Source of the DNA: Nemophila menziesii
Taxonomy: Eukaryota; Streptophyta; Magnoliopsida; Boraginales; Hydrophyllaceae
Length of the DNA: 64,000 nt
Assembly (NCBI GenBank): GCA_029959085.1
Contig: JARWIR010000177.1
Coordinates: 231,310 to 295,309 of the forward strand
Reading direction: 5' to 3'
The position numbers were made by a program, and so were the translations under genes. Positions within the stretch are counted from its first letter, which is position 1, and each line of letters starts with the position of its first letter. The notes beneath the pieces were generated by a model. The model ran no database searches and had not been told where the DNA came from. It was given only the letters and a program-made list of their open reading frames with translations. Positions 26,807 to 41,419 of the stretch are shown in pieces.

Positions 26807-29242
26807 TATCGTAAAAAATAAATTAGGTATTAACACAAGATCTTAGTATGTTACATGATTTAGGCATAATTCTTTCATAAAAAACTGTACAATTTGATCG
26901 TTGGCCATGATATTTCATCACAATCATCCTCGTAGGAAGTAAAATTGTAATAAAATGTCATAACCACGAGCATATTGTATAGGTTACATAGGGTTACTGT
27001 GATATTTGGAGAATCGAGATTAATTTGAAAAGCTCTATATGTTTCAATACGTAAAAACAATTCAGGGAAAAGAATATTTGAAGAAAATATAGCGGCAGAG
27101 AAAAGATTAAAAGTGTTGTGCCAGAATTAGGTTAAATTGTATATGTTTATATAGTAGTTAGGAATGATGGGCCTGGTTTAGTTGGGATTTACATTATACA
27201 GTATATGGTTGATATAAATAAAAAAATTTAAAAAACCAGGCGTGGAATATTATTGGGCCTAATTTTAAAGATAACTATAATAATTTTTTCTTCCCTACTT
27301 ACCTCTAATCTTAAAATATATATTTATATTTTTAAAATACCTTTATACGCATGGTTATAGAAGATATATTTATTGTATTCAAGAATTGTGCGTCTACAAC
27401 TAGAGTAGCAAAGCCTATCAATCATATCTTAGTGTTGTAAAAAACTTTTTATTATTGTAAAACTTCTTATTCTATTTTGATTTTAGTTTCAATTTATTTC
27501 GTGAGCTCATAAAATTCTTAAATCGTTCCTTATTATAGAACATAAGTTTATTTTCCCTTTATTTTAAAAATTAATAACATGTATATGTTAAAACAAAATT
27601 TATAAGAATTTATTTATAAAATTGGAACACAAACAAAAATTTTTTTGAAGTAACATTAGAACAATAATATAGACAAAATAATAGTTTATACATATCATTT
27701 TATTTTTTAGTATATATAAATTTATATATTATTAGAATTATCATAGAAAATTATACTCCGAAGAAATATATTATAATCATTCTTCATTTCGATAGTATAG
27801 AAATACGACTATTGAAGAAAGATTTGTGTAACAAGGATATATCTTTTTAATTAGTAAAAAAGATTATAAATATTAATATATTCTTTGTTGTTTATTTGTT
27901 CTCTTGTTATCAGTCAATATAGTACATTATTCTCCCTAAATATTCTCTTTTGTTTGATTAAATTTACACTACTGATAAAGTATTATATCCTTTATTTTTG
28001 TATTCTATATAATTCAATAGTGTATTTTAGTTGGTTAATATATTATGATTAATAATAACTTTATATAATATTGATTTTTTTAATAAAACATATTTCATGT
28101 AGTCTTTTAATTTTTCTTATTAATGTGTCCATTTTTTTATCTCTCAAAATAATAACAGTCTTGTAATGTATGTGACTGAAAAAAATATAATATATTCTAT
28201 TCATAAAATTATATATTATAATAGATTCATATTTATATTTGGCTAAGCGTAATAATTTTTTTAGGCGTGATAAATACGTAACGCAACAAAATTGTACCTA
28301 ACAAAATCAACCTAGGTTGTTAAGATTGACGAAAGTTTCTCGATTAAAAAAACTAAATGTTTCATCCATAGAAGGAGACACATTAATAGCTTCTACAGAT
28401 ATATGGAATAAGTAGTCGACATAAGTTTAGTTGACAACCTAATATATAGGGTTGTTTAAGTCCAATAAGTGATTAAAAATGCAATTAATTGTGATTTTTA
28501 AAATATAAAACACATACATATCTTGAGATTAAACTCTTGTGCTATTTAGTCTGAGTTTGGCGCATACCATAAATTATTCTCTACATATATTTATGCAATG
28601 ATAATTTTTCATTGAAAAAACTTAAATATATTTACTAGGTTCATATGTATTATGTTAAAATTTATTTTGGGCTATACCGAATATAGATGAATTATTTGTG
28701 AATTTTCACATTATTTTGTTTTATGTAATATATAAAAAATAGAAACTAAAAGCCGTATTTAGTAACATTGTTTTTAAAAGGTTTTTATAAATTTATTTAG
28801 CTCAATTTTGTCAAAATAAAATTTTCATATATGTTGATACAATTTTTGATAGTGTAATTACTATTCAAGATTATATATTAGAAAAAATCCGGAATACATA
28901 TTATATAATTGCTTAATAATATTATTTTGTCTTGCTTTTTTAGAATAAGTAAAATATAGTAAATTCAACACGTATTATTTATATTTGATATAATTAATAA
29001 TATAAAAATAATAATATTAATAATTAAATAAAAGGAAATTGTAGAAATTTATAACTCTATACGATTTTGTATTTATAATAATCTTAAATTATAGGATATG
29101 AAAAATATTTTAGTTTGTATGTTAATTATATATAGTTTCAATTTTAATAACTTCTACAAAAATCAAGCCAGAATATTATTTGAGATAATAACTATACGTG
29201 AATTAATTAAAAATAAAAAATAAAGTTCGAATTAAAATGTTA
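26807..29242 (+). repeat. Array unit 12 (type II, 2,436 bp)
   Basis: I found no difference from unit 11 at the diagnostic sites checked (A5T7 tract, 'tgtattc', 'taataatat'), so the pair is probably the product of a recent tandem duplication. Confidence 0.97.
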
Positions 29243-31678
29243 TATCGTAAAAAATAAATTAGGTATTAACACAAGATCTTAGTATGTTACATGATTTAGG
29301 CATAATTCTTTCATAAAAAACTGTACAATTTGATCGTTGGCCATGATATTTCATCACAATCATCCTCGTAGGAAGTAAAATTGTAATAAAATGTCATAAC
29401 CACGAGCATATTGTATAGGTTACATAGGGTTACTGTGATATTTGGAGAATCGAGATTAATTTGAAAAGCTCTATATGTTTCAATACGTAAAAACAATTCA
29501 GGGAAAAGAATATTTGAAGAAAATATAGCGGCAGAGAAAAGATTAAAAGTGTTGTGCCAGAATTAGGTTAAATTGTATATGTTTATATAGTAGTTAGGAA
29601 TGATGGGCCTGGTTTAGTTGGGATTTACATTATTCAGTATATGGTTGATATAAATAAAAAAATTTAAAAAACCAGGCGTGGAATATTATTGGGCCTAATT
29701 TTAAAGATAACTATAATAATTTTTTCTTCCCTACTTACCTCTAATCTTAAAATATATATTTATATTTTTAAAATACCTTTATACGCATGGTTATAGAAGA
29801 TATATTTATTGTATTCAAGAATTGTGCGTCTACAACTAGAGTAGCAAAGCCTATCAATCATATCTTAGTGTTGTAAAAAACTTTTTATTATTGTAAAACT
29901 TCTTATTCTATTTTGATTTTAGTTTCAATTTATTTCGTGAGCTCATAAAATTCTTAAATCGTTCCTTATTATAGAACATAAGTTTATTTTCCCTTTATTT
30001 TAAAAATTAATAACATGTATATGTTAAAACAAAATTTATAAGAATTTATTTATAAAATTGGAACACAAACAAAATTTTTTTTGAAGTAACATTAGAACAA
30101 TAATATAGACAAAATAATAGTTTATACATATCATTTTATTTTTTAGTATATATAAATTTATATATTATTAGAATTATCATAGAAAATTATACTCCGAAGA
30201 AATATATTATAATCATTCTTCATTTCGATAGTATAGAAATACGACTATTGAAGAAAGATTTGTGTAACAAGGATATATCTTTTTAATTAGTAAAAAAGAT
30301 TATAAATATTAATATATTCTTTGTTGTTTATTTGTTCTCTTGTTATCAGTCAATATAGTACATTATTCTCCCTAAATATTCTCTTTTGTTTGATTAAATT
30401 TACACTACTGATAAAGTATTATATCCTTTATTTTTGAATTCTATATAATTCAATAGTGTATTTTAGTTGGTTAATATATTATGATTAATAATAACTTTAT
30501 ATAATATTGATTTTTTTAATAAAACATATTTCATGTAGTCTTTTAATTTTTCTTATTAATGTGTCCATTTTTTTATCTCTCAAAATAATAACAGTCTTGT
30601 AATGTATGTGACTGAAAAAAATATAATATATTCTATTCATAAAATTATATATTATAATAGATTCATATTTATATTTGGCTAAGCGTAATAATTTTTTTAG
30701 GCGTGATAAATACGTAACGCAACAAAATTGTACCTAACAAAATCAACCTAGGTTGTTAAGATTGACGAAAGTTTCTCGATTAAAAAAACTAAATGTTTCA
30801 TCCATAGAAGGAGACACATTAATAGCTTCTACAGATATATGGAATAAGTAGTCGACATAAGTTTAGTTGACAACCTAATATATAGGGTTGTTTAAGTCCA
30901 ATAAGTGATTAAAAATGCAATTAATTGTGATTTTTAAAATATAAAACACATACATATGTTGAGATTAAACTCTTGTGCTATTTAGTCTGAGTTTGGCGCA
31001 TACCATAAATTATTCTCTACATATATTTATGCAATGATAATTTTTCATTGAAAAAACTTAAATATATTTACTAGGTTCATATGTATTATGTTAAAATTTA
31101 TTTTGGGCTATACCGAATATAGATGAATTATTTGTGAATTTTCACATTATTTTGTTTTATGTAATATATAAAAAATAGAAACTAAAAGCCGTATTTAGTA
31201 ACATTGTTTTTAAAAGGTTTTTATAAATTTATTTAGCTCAATTTTGTCAAAATAAAATTTTCATATATGTTGATACAATTTTTGATAGTGTAATTACTAT
31301 TCAAGATTATATATTAGAAAAAATCCGGAATACATATTATATAATTGATTAATAATATTATTTTGTCTTGCTTTTTTAGAATAAGTAAAATATAGTAAAT
31401 TCAACATGTATTATTTATATTTGATATAATTAATAATATAAAAATAATAATATTAATAATTAAATAAAAGGAAATTGTAGAAATTTATAACTCTATACGA
31501 TTTTGTATTTATAATAATCTTAAATTATAGGATATGAAAAATATTTTAGTTTGTATGTTAATTATATATAGTTTCAATTTTAATAACTTCTACAAAAATC
31601 AAGCCAGAATATTATTTGAGATAATAACTATACGTGAATTAATTAAAAATAAAAAATAAAGTTCGAATTAAAATGTTA
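29243..31678 (+). repeat. Array unit 13 (type II, 2,436 bp)
   Basis: Standard zone B haplotype with private 'attcagtat' near 29632 and 'catatgttgag' near 30955. It introduces 'aattgattaat' near 31343, also present in units 14 and 22. Confidence 0.97.
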
Positions 31679-34113
31679 TATCGTAAAAAATAAATTAGGT
31701 ATTAACACAAGATCTTAGTATGTTACATGATTTAGGCATAATTCTTTCATAAAAAACTGTACAATTTGATCGTGGCCATGATATTTCATCACAATCATCC
31801 TCGTAGGAAGTAAAATTGTAATAAAATGTCATAACCACGAGCATATTGTATAGGTTACATAGGGTTACTGTGATATTTGGAGAATCGAGATTAATTTCAA
31901 GAGTTCTATATGTTTCAATACGTAAAAACAACTCAGGGAAAAGAATGTTTGAAGAAAATATAGCGGCAGAGAAAAGATTAAAAGTGTTGTGCCAGAATTA
32001 GGTTAAATTGTATATGTTTATATAGTAGTTAGGAATGATGGGCCTGGTTTAGTTGGGCTTTACATTATACAGTATATGGTTGATATAAATAAAAAAATTT
32101 AAAAAACCAGGCGTGGAATATTATTGGGCCTAATTTTAAAGATAACTGTAATAATTTTTTCATCCCTACTTACCTCTAATCTTAAAATATATATTTATAT
32201 TTTTAAAATACCTTTATACGCATGGTTATAGAAGATATATTTATTGTATTCAAGAATTGTGCGTCTACAACTAGAGTAGCAAAGCCTATCAATCATATCT
32301 TAGTGTTGTAAAAAACTTTTTATTATTGTAAAACTTCTTATTCTATTTTGATTTTAGTTTCAATTTATTTCGTGAGCTCATAAAATTCTTAAATCGTTCC
32401 TTATTATAGAACATAAGTTTATTTTCCCTTTATTTTAAAAATTAATAACATGTATATGTTAAAACAAAATTTATAAGAATTTATTTATAAAATTGGAACA
32501 CAAACAAATTTTTTTTTGAAGTAACATTAGAACAATAATATAGACAAAATAATAGTTTATACATATCATTTTATTTTTTAGTATATATAAATTTATATAT
32601 TATTAGAATTATCATAGAAAATTATACTCCGAAGAAATATATTATAATCATTCTTCATTTCGATAGTATAGAAATACGACTATTGAAGAAAGATTTGTGT
32701 AACAAGGATATATCTTTTTAATTAGTAAAAAAGATTATAAATATTAATATATTCTTTGTTGTTTATTTGTTCTCTTGTTATCAGTCAATATAGTACATTA
32801 TTCTCCCTAAATATTCTCTTTTGTTTGATTAAATTTACACTACTGATAAAGTATTATATCCTTTATTTTTGAATTCTATATAATTCAATAGTGTATTTTA
32901 GTTGGTTAATATATTATGATTAATAATAACTTTATATAATATTGATTTTTTTAATAAAACATATTTCATGTAGTCTTTTAATTTTTCTTATTAATGTGTC
33001 CATTTTTTTATCTCTCAAAATAATAACAGTCTTGTAATGTATGTGACTGAAAAAAATATAATATATTCTATTCATAAAATTATATATTATAATAGATTCA
33101 TATTTATATTTGGCTAAGCGTAATAATTTTTTTAGGCGTGATAAATACGTAACGCAACAAAATTGTACCTAACAAAATCAACCTAGGTTGTTAAGATTGA
33201 CGAAAGTTTCTCGATTAAAAAAACTAAATGTTTCATCCATAGAAGGAGACACATTAATAGCTTCTACAGATATATGGAATAAGTAGTCGACATAAGTTTA
33301 GTTGACAACCTAATATATAGGGTTGTTTAAGTCCAATAAGTGATTAAAAATGCAATTAATTGTGATTTTTAAAATATAAAACACATACATATCTTGAGAT
33401 TAAACTCTTGTGCTATTTAGTCTGAGTTTGGCGCATACCATAAATTATTCTCTACATATATTTATGCAATGATAATTTTTCATTGAAAAAACTTAAATAT
33501 ATTTACTAGGTTCATATGTATTATGTTAAAATTTATTTTGGGCTATACCGAATATAGATGAATTATTTGTGAATTTTCACATTATTTTGTTTTATGTAAT
33601 ATATAAAAAATAGAAACTAAAAGCCGTATTTAGTAACATTGTTTTTAAAAGGTTTTTATAAATTTATTTAGCTCAATTTTGTCAAAATAAAATTTTCATA
33701 TATGTTGATACAATTTTTGATAGTGTAATTACTATTCAAGATTATATGTTAGAAAAAATCCGGAATACATATTATATAATTGATTAATAATATTATTTTG
33801 TCTTGCTTTTTTAGAATAAGTAAAATATAGTAAATTCAACATGTATTATTTATATTTGATATAATTAATAATATAAAAATAATAATATTAATAATTAAAT
33901 AAAAGGAAATTGTAGAAATTTATAACTCTATACGATTTTGTATTTATAATAATCTTAAATTATAGGATATTAAAAATAGTTTAGTTTGTATGTTAATTAT
34001 ATATAGTTTCAATTTTAATAACTTCTACAAAAATCAAGCCAGAATATTATTTGAGATAATAACTATACGTGAATTAATTAAAAATAAAAAATAAAGTTCG
34101 AATTAAAATGTTA
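31679..34113 (+). repeat. Array unit 14 (type II, 2,435 bp)
   Basis: Carries a one-base deletion ('gatcgtggcc' for 'gatcgttggcc') near 31771 that is shared only with unit 15. It also shares 'tatatgttag' with unit 15. The first part has 'ttcaagagttc' and 'ctcaggg', as in type I units. The tract near 32506 is A3T9, and 'aactgtaat' near 32147 is private. Confidence 0.97.
31695..31931 (-). pseudogene. Frame-fused version of the same open frame, unit 14
   Basis: One T is missing near 31771, so the frame does not stop at 'tttatga'. It runs into the next frame and ends in FYERIMPKSCN-type sequence (78 codons in total, TTG start). The extra tail exists as an open frame in all units, so the deletion joins two frames and does not create new sequence. 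The identical change in the neighbouring unit 15 (34130-34366) shows the two were copied from each other. Confidence 0.3.
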
Positions 34114-36547
34114 TATCGTAAAAAATAAATTAGGTATTAACACAAGATCTTAGTATGTTACATGATTTAGGCATAATTCTTTCATAAAAAACTGTACAAT
34201 TTGATCGTGGCCATGATATTTCATCACAATCATCCTCGTAGGAAGTAAAATTGTAATAAAATGTCATAACCACGAGCATATTGTATAGGTTACATAGGGT
34301 TACTGTGATATTTGGAGAATCGAGATTAATTTCAAGAGTTCTATATGTTTCAATACGTAAAAACAACTCAGGGAAAAGAATGTTTGAAGAAAATATAGCG
34401 GCAGAGAAAAGATTAAAAGTGTTGTGCCAGAATTAGGTTAAATTGTATATGTTTATATAGTAGTTAGGAATGATGGGCCTGGTTTAGTTGGGCTTTACAT
34501 TATACAGTATATGGTTGATATAAATAAAAAAATTTAAAAAACCAGGCGTGGAATATTATTGGGCCTAATTTTAAAGATAACTATAATAATTTTTTCATCC
34601 CTACTTACCTCTAATCTTAAAATATATATTTATATTTTTAAAATACCTTTATACGCATGGTTATAGAAGATATATTTATTGTATTCAAGAATTGTGCGTC
34701 TACAACTAGAGTAGCAAAGCCTATCAATCATATCTTAGTGTTGTAAAAAACTTTTTATTATTGTAAAACTTCTTATTCTATTTTGATTTTAGTTTCAATT
34801 TATTTCGTGAGCTCATAAAATTCTTAAATCGTTCCTTATTATAGAACATAAGTTTATTTTCCCTTTATTTTAAAAATTAATAACATGTATATGTTAAAAC
34901 AAAATTTATAAGAATTTATTTATAAAATTGGAACACAAACAAAATTTTTTTTGAAGTAACATTAGAACAATAATATAGACAAAATAATAGTTTATACATA
35001 TCATTTTATTTTTTAGTATATATAAATTTATATATTATTAGAATTATCATAGAAAATTATACTCCGAAGAAATATATTATAATCATTCTTCATTTCGATA
35101 GTATAGAAATACGACTATTGAAGAAAGATTTGTGTAACAAGGATATATCTTTTTAATTAGTAAAAAAGATTATAAATATTAATATATTCTTTGTTGTTTA
35201 TTTGTTCTCTTGTTATCAGTCAATATAGTACATTATTCTCCCTAAATATTCTCTTTTGTTTGATTAAATTTACACTACTGATAAAGTATTATATCCTTTA
35301 TTTTTGAATTCTATATAATTCAATAGTGTATTTTAGTTGGTTAATATATTATGATTAATAATAACTTTATATAATATTGATTTTTTTAATAAAACATATT
35401 TCATGTAGTCTTTTAATTTTTCTTATTAATGTGTCCATTTTTTATCTCTCAAAATAATAACAGTCTTGTAATGTATGTGACTGAAAAAAATATAATATAT
35501 TCTATTCATAAAATTATATATTATAATAGATTCATATTTATATTTGGCTAAGCGTAATAATTTTTTTAGGCGTGATAAATACGTAACGCAACAAAATTGT
35601 ACCTAACAAAATCAACCTAGGTTGTTAAGATTGACGAAAGTTTCTCGATTAAAAAAACTAAATGTTTCATCCATAGAAGGAGACACACTAATAGCTTCTA
35701 CAGATATATGGAATAAGTAGTCGACATAAGTTTAGTTGACAACCTAATATATAGGGTTGTTTAAGTCCAATAAGTGATTAAAAATGCAATTAATTGTGAT
35801 TTTTAAAATATAAAACACATACATATCTTGAGATTAAACTCTTGTGCTATTTAGTCTGAGTTTGGCGCATACCATAAATTATTCTCTACATATATTTATG
35901 CAATGATAATTTTTCATTGAAAAAACTTAAATATATTTACTAGGTTCATATGTATTATGTTAAAATTTATTTTGGGCTATACCGAATATAGATGAATTAT
36001 TTGTGAATTTTCACATTATTTTGTTTTATGTAATATATAAAAAATAGAAACTAAAAGCCGTATTTAGTAACATTGTTTTTAAAAGGTTTTTATAAATTTA
36101 TTTAGCTCAATTTTGTCAAAATAAAATTTTCATATATGTTGATACAATTTTTGATAGTGTAATTACTATTCAAGATTATATGTTAGAAAAAATCCGGAAT
36201 ACATATTATATAATTGCTTAATAATATTATTTTGTCTTGCTTTTTTAGAATAAGTAAAATAAAGTAAATTCAACACGTATTATTTATATTTGATATAATT
36301 AATAATATAAAAATAATAATATTAATAATTAAATAAAAGGAAATTGTAGAAATTTATAACTCTATACGATTTTGTATTTATAATAATCTGAAATTATAGG
36401 ATATGAAAAATATTTTAGTTTGTATGTTAATTATATATAGTTTCAATTTTAATAACTTCTACAAAAATCAAGCCAGAATATTATTTGAGATAATAACTAT
36501 ACGTGAATTAATTAAAAATAAAAAATAAAGTTCGAATTAAAATGTTA
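34114..36547 (+). repeat. Array unit 15 (type II, 2,434 bp)
   Basis: Sister of unit 14 (same one-base deletion near 34206 and 'tatatgttag' near 36179). It has one further T lost near 35445, 'cacactaat' near 35688, 'aaagtaaat' near 36261 and private 'aatctgaaat' near 36386. Confidence 0.97.
34130..34366 (-). pseudogene. Frame-fused version of the same open frame, unit 15
   Basis: Carries the same one-base deletion and the same 78-codon reading as unit 14. No evidence of translation. Confidence 0.3.
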
Positions 36548-38983
36548 TATCGTAAAAAATAAATTAGGTATTAACACAAGATCTTAGTATGTTACATGAT
36601 TTAGGCATAATTCTTTCATAAAAAACTGTACAATTTGATCGTTGGCCATGATATTTCATCACAATCATCCTCGTAGGAAGTAAAATTGTAATAAAATGTC
36701 ATAACCACGAGCATATTGTATAGGTTACATAGGGTTACTGTGATATTTGGAGAATCGAGATTAATTTGAAAAGCTCTATATGTTTCAATACGTAAAAACA
36801 ATTCAGGGAAAAGAATATTTGAAGAAAATATAGCGGCAGAGAAAAGATTAAAAGTGTTGTGCCAGAATTAGGTTAAATTGTATATGTTTATATAGTAGTT
36901 AGGAATGATGGGCCTGGTTTAGTTGGGCTTTACATTATACAGTATATGGTTGATATAAATAAAAAAATTTAAAAAACCAGGCGTGGAATATTATTGGGCC
37001 TAATTTTAAAGATAACTATAATAATTTTTTCATCCCTACTTACCTCTAATCTTAAAATATATATTTATATTTTTAAAATACCTTTATACGCATGGTTATA
37101 GAAGATATATTTATTGTATTCAAGAATTGTGCGTCTACAACTAGAGTAGCAAAGCCTATCAATCATATCTTAGTGTTGTAAAAAACTTTTTATTATTGTA
37201 AAACTTCTTATTCTATTTTGATTTTAGTTTCAATTTATTTCGTGAGCTCATAAAATTCTTAAATCGTTCCTTATTATAGAACATAAGTTTATTTTCCCTT
37301 TATTTTAAAAATTAATAACATGTATATGTTAAAACAAAATTTATAAGAATTTATTTATAAAATTGGAACACAAACAAAATTTTTTTTGAAGTAACATTAG
37401 AACAATAATATAGACAAAATAATAGTTTATACATATCATTTTATTTTTTAGTATATATAAATTTATATATTATTAGAATTATCATAGAAAATTATACTCC
37501 GAAGAAATATATTATAATCATTCTTCATTTCGATAGTATAGAAATACGACTATTGAAGAAAGATTTGTGTAACAAGGATATATCTTTTTAATTAGTAAAA
37601 AAGATTATAAATATTAATATATTCTTTGTTGTTTATTTGTTCTCTTGTTATCAGTCAATATAGTACATTATTCTCCCTAAATATTCTCTTTTGTTTGATT
37701 AAATTTACACTACTGATAAAGTATTATATCCTTTATTTTTGAATTCTATATAATTCAATAGTGTATTTTAGTTGGTTAATATATTATGATTAATAATAAC
37801 TTTATATAATATTGATTTTTTTAATAAAACATATTTCATGTAGTCTTTTAATTTTTCTTATTAATGTGTCCATTTTTTTATCTCTCAAAATAATAACAGT
37901 CTTGTAATGTATGTGACTGAAAAAAATATAATATATTCTATTCATAAAATTATATATTATAATAGATTCATATTTATATTTGGCTAAGCGTAATAATTTT
38001 TTTAGGCGTGATAAATACGTAACGCAACAAAATTGTACCTAACAAAATCAACCTAGGTTGTTAAGATTGACGAAAGTTTCTCGATTAAAAAAACTAAATG
38101 TTTCATCCATAGAAGGAGACACACTAATAGCTTCTACAGATATATGGAATAAGTAGTCGACATAAGTTTAGTTGACAACCTAATATATAGGGTTGTTTAA
38201 GTCCAATAAGTGATTAAAAATGCAATTAATTGTGATTTTTAAAATATAAAACACATACATATCTTGAGATTAAACTCTTGTGCTATTTAGTCTGAGTTTG
38301 GCGCATACCATAAATTATTCTCTACATATATTTATGCAATGATAATTTTTCATTGAAAAAACTTAAATATATTTACTAGGTTCATATGTATTATGTTAAA
38401 ATTTATTTTGGGCTATACCGAATATAGATGAATTATTTGTGAATTTTCACATTATTTTGTTTTATGTAATATATAAAAAATAGAAACTAAAAGCCGTATT
38501 TAGTAACATTGTTTTTAAAAGGTTTTTATAAATTTATTTAGCTCAATTTTGTCAAAATAAAATTTTCATATATGTTGATACAATTTTTGATAGTGTAATT
38601 ACTATTCAAGATTATATATTAGAAAAAATCCGGAATACATATTATATAATTGCTTAATAATATTATTTTGTCTTGCTTTTTTAGAATAAGTAAAATAAAG
38701 TAAATTCAACACGTATTATTTATATTTGATATAATTAATAATATAAAAATAATAATATTAATAATTAAATAAAAGGAAATTGTAGAAATTTATAACTCTA
38801 TACGATTTTGTATTTATAATAATCTTAAATTATAGGATATGAAAAATATTTTAGTTTGTATGTTAATTATATATAGTTTCAATTTTAATAACTTCTACAA
38901 AAATCAAGCCAGAATATTATTTGAGATAATAACTATACGTGAATTAATTAAAAATAAAAAATAAAGTTCGAATTAAAATGTTA
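36548..38983 (+). repeat. Array unit 16 (type II, 2,436 bp)
   Basis: Zone B haplotype in its first 250 bp, then 'gggctttac' and 'ttcatccc' as in type I units, then zone B again. It shares 'cacactaat' and 'aaagtaaat' with unit 15. Confidence 0.97.
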
Positions 38984-41419
38984 TATCGTAAAAAATAAAT
39001 TAGGTATTAACACAAGATCTTAGTATGTTACATGATTTAGGCATAATTCTTTCATAAAAAACTGTACAATTTGATCGTTGGCCATGATATTTCATCACAA
39101 TCATCCTCGTAGGAAGTAAAATTGTAATAAAATGTCATAACCACGAGCATATTGTATAGGTTACATAGGGTTACTGTGATATTTGGAGAATCGAGATTAA
39201 TTTGAAAAGCTCTATATGTTTCAATACGTAAAAACAATTCAGGGAAAAGAATATTTGAAGAAAATATAGCGGCAGAGAAAAGATTAAAAGTGTTGTGCCA
39301 GAATTAGGTTAAATTGTATATGTTTATATAGTAGTTAGGAATGATGGGCCTGGTTTAGTTGGGCTTTACATTATACAGTATATGGTTGATATAAATAAAA
39401 AAATTTAAAAAACCAGGCGTGGAATATTATTGGGCCTAATTTTAAAGATAACTATAATAATTTTTTCATCCCTACTTACCTCTAATCTTAAAATATATAT
39501 TTATATTTTTAAAATACCTTTATACGCATGGTTATAGAAGATATATTTATTGTATTCAAGAATTGTGCGTCTACAACTAGAGTAGCAAAGCCTATCAATC
39601 ATATCTTAGTGTTGTAAAAAACTTTTTATTATTGTAAAACTTCTTATTCTATTTTGATTTTAGTTTCAATTTATTTCGTGAGCTCATAAAATTCTTAAAT
39701 CGTTCCTTATTATAGAACATAAGTTTATTTTCCCTTTATTTTAAAAATTAATAACATGTATATGTTAAAACAAAATTTATAAGAATTTATTTATAAAATT
39801 GGAACACAAACAAAATTTTTTTTGAAGTAACATTAGAACAATAATATAGACAAAATAATAGTTTATACATATCATTTTATTTTTTAGTATATATAAATTT
39901 ATATATTATTAGAATTATCATAGAAAATTATACTCCGAAGAAATATATTATAATCATTCTTCATTTCGATAGTATAGAAATACGACTATTGAAGAAAGAT
40001 TTGTGTAACAAGGATATATCTTTTTAATTAGTAAAAAAGATTATAAATATTAATATATTCTTTGTTGTTTATTTGTTCTCTTGTTATCAGTCAATATAGT
40101 ACATTATTCTCCCTAAATATTCTCTTTTGTTTGATTAAATTTACACTACTGATAAAGTATTATATCCTTTATTTTTGAATTCTATATAATTCAATAGTGT
40201 ATTTTAGTTGGTTAATATATTATGATTAATAATAACTTTATATAATATTGATTTTTTTAATAAAACATATTTCATGTAGTCTTTTAATTTTTCTTATTAA
40301 TGTGTCCATTTTTTTATCTCTCAAAATAATAACAGTCTTGTAATGTATGTGACTGAAAAAAATATAATATATTCTATTCATAAAATTATATATTATAATA
40401 GATTCATATTTATATTTGGCTAAGCGTAATAATTTTTTTAGGCGTGATAAATACGTAACGCAACAAAATTGTACCTAACAAAATCAACCTAGGTTGTTAA
40501 GATTGACGAAAGTTTCTCGATTAAAAAAACTAAATGTTTCATCCATAGAAGGAGACACACTAATAGCTTCTACAGATATATGGAATAAGTAGTCGACATA
40601 AGTTTAGTTGACAACCTAATATATAGGGTTGTTTAAGTCCAATAAGTGATTAAAAATGCAATTAATTGTGATTTTTAAAATATAAAACACATACATATCT
40701 TGAGATTAAACTCTTGTGCTATTTAGTCTGAGTTTGGCGCATACCATAAATTATTCTCTACATATATTTATGCAATGATAATTTTTCATTGAAAAAACTT
40801 AAATATATTTACTAGGTTCATATGTATTATGTTAAAATTTATTTTGGGCTATACCGAATATAGATGAATTATTTGTGAATTTTCACATTATTTTGTTTTA
40901 TGTAATATATAAAAAATAGAAACTAAAAGCCGTATTTAGTAACATTGTTTTTAAAAGGTTTTTATAAATTTATTTAGCTCAATTTTGTCAAAATAAAATT
41001 TTCATATATGTTGATACAATTTTTGATAGTGTAATTACTATTCAAGATTATATATTAGAAAAAATCCGGAATACATATTATATAATTGCTTAATAATATT
41101 ATTTTGTCTTGCTTTTTTAGAATAAGTAAAATATAGTAAATTCAACATGTATTATTTATATTTGATATAATTCATAATATAAAAATAATAATATTAATAA
41201 TTAAATAAAAGGAAATTGTAGAAATTTATAACTCTATACGATTTTGTATTTATAATAATCTTAAATTATAGGATATGAAAAATATTTTAGTTTGTATGTT
41301 AATTATATATAGTTTCAATTTTAATAACTTCTACAAAAATCAAGCCAGAATATTATTTGAGATAATAACTATACGTGAATTAATTAAAAATAAAAAATAA
41401 AGTTTGAATTAAAATGTTA
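38984..41419 (+). repeat. Array unit 17 (type II, 2,436 bp)
   Basis: Close to unit 16 over most of its length. It ends differently, with 'ttcataat' near 41170 (also in units 19, 20, 24, 25 and 26) and private 'agtttgaatt' near 41401. Confidence 0.97.
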
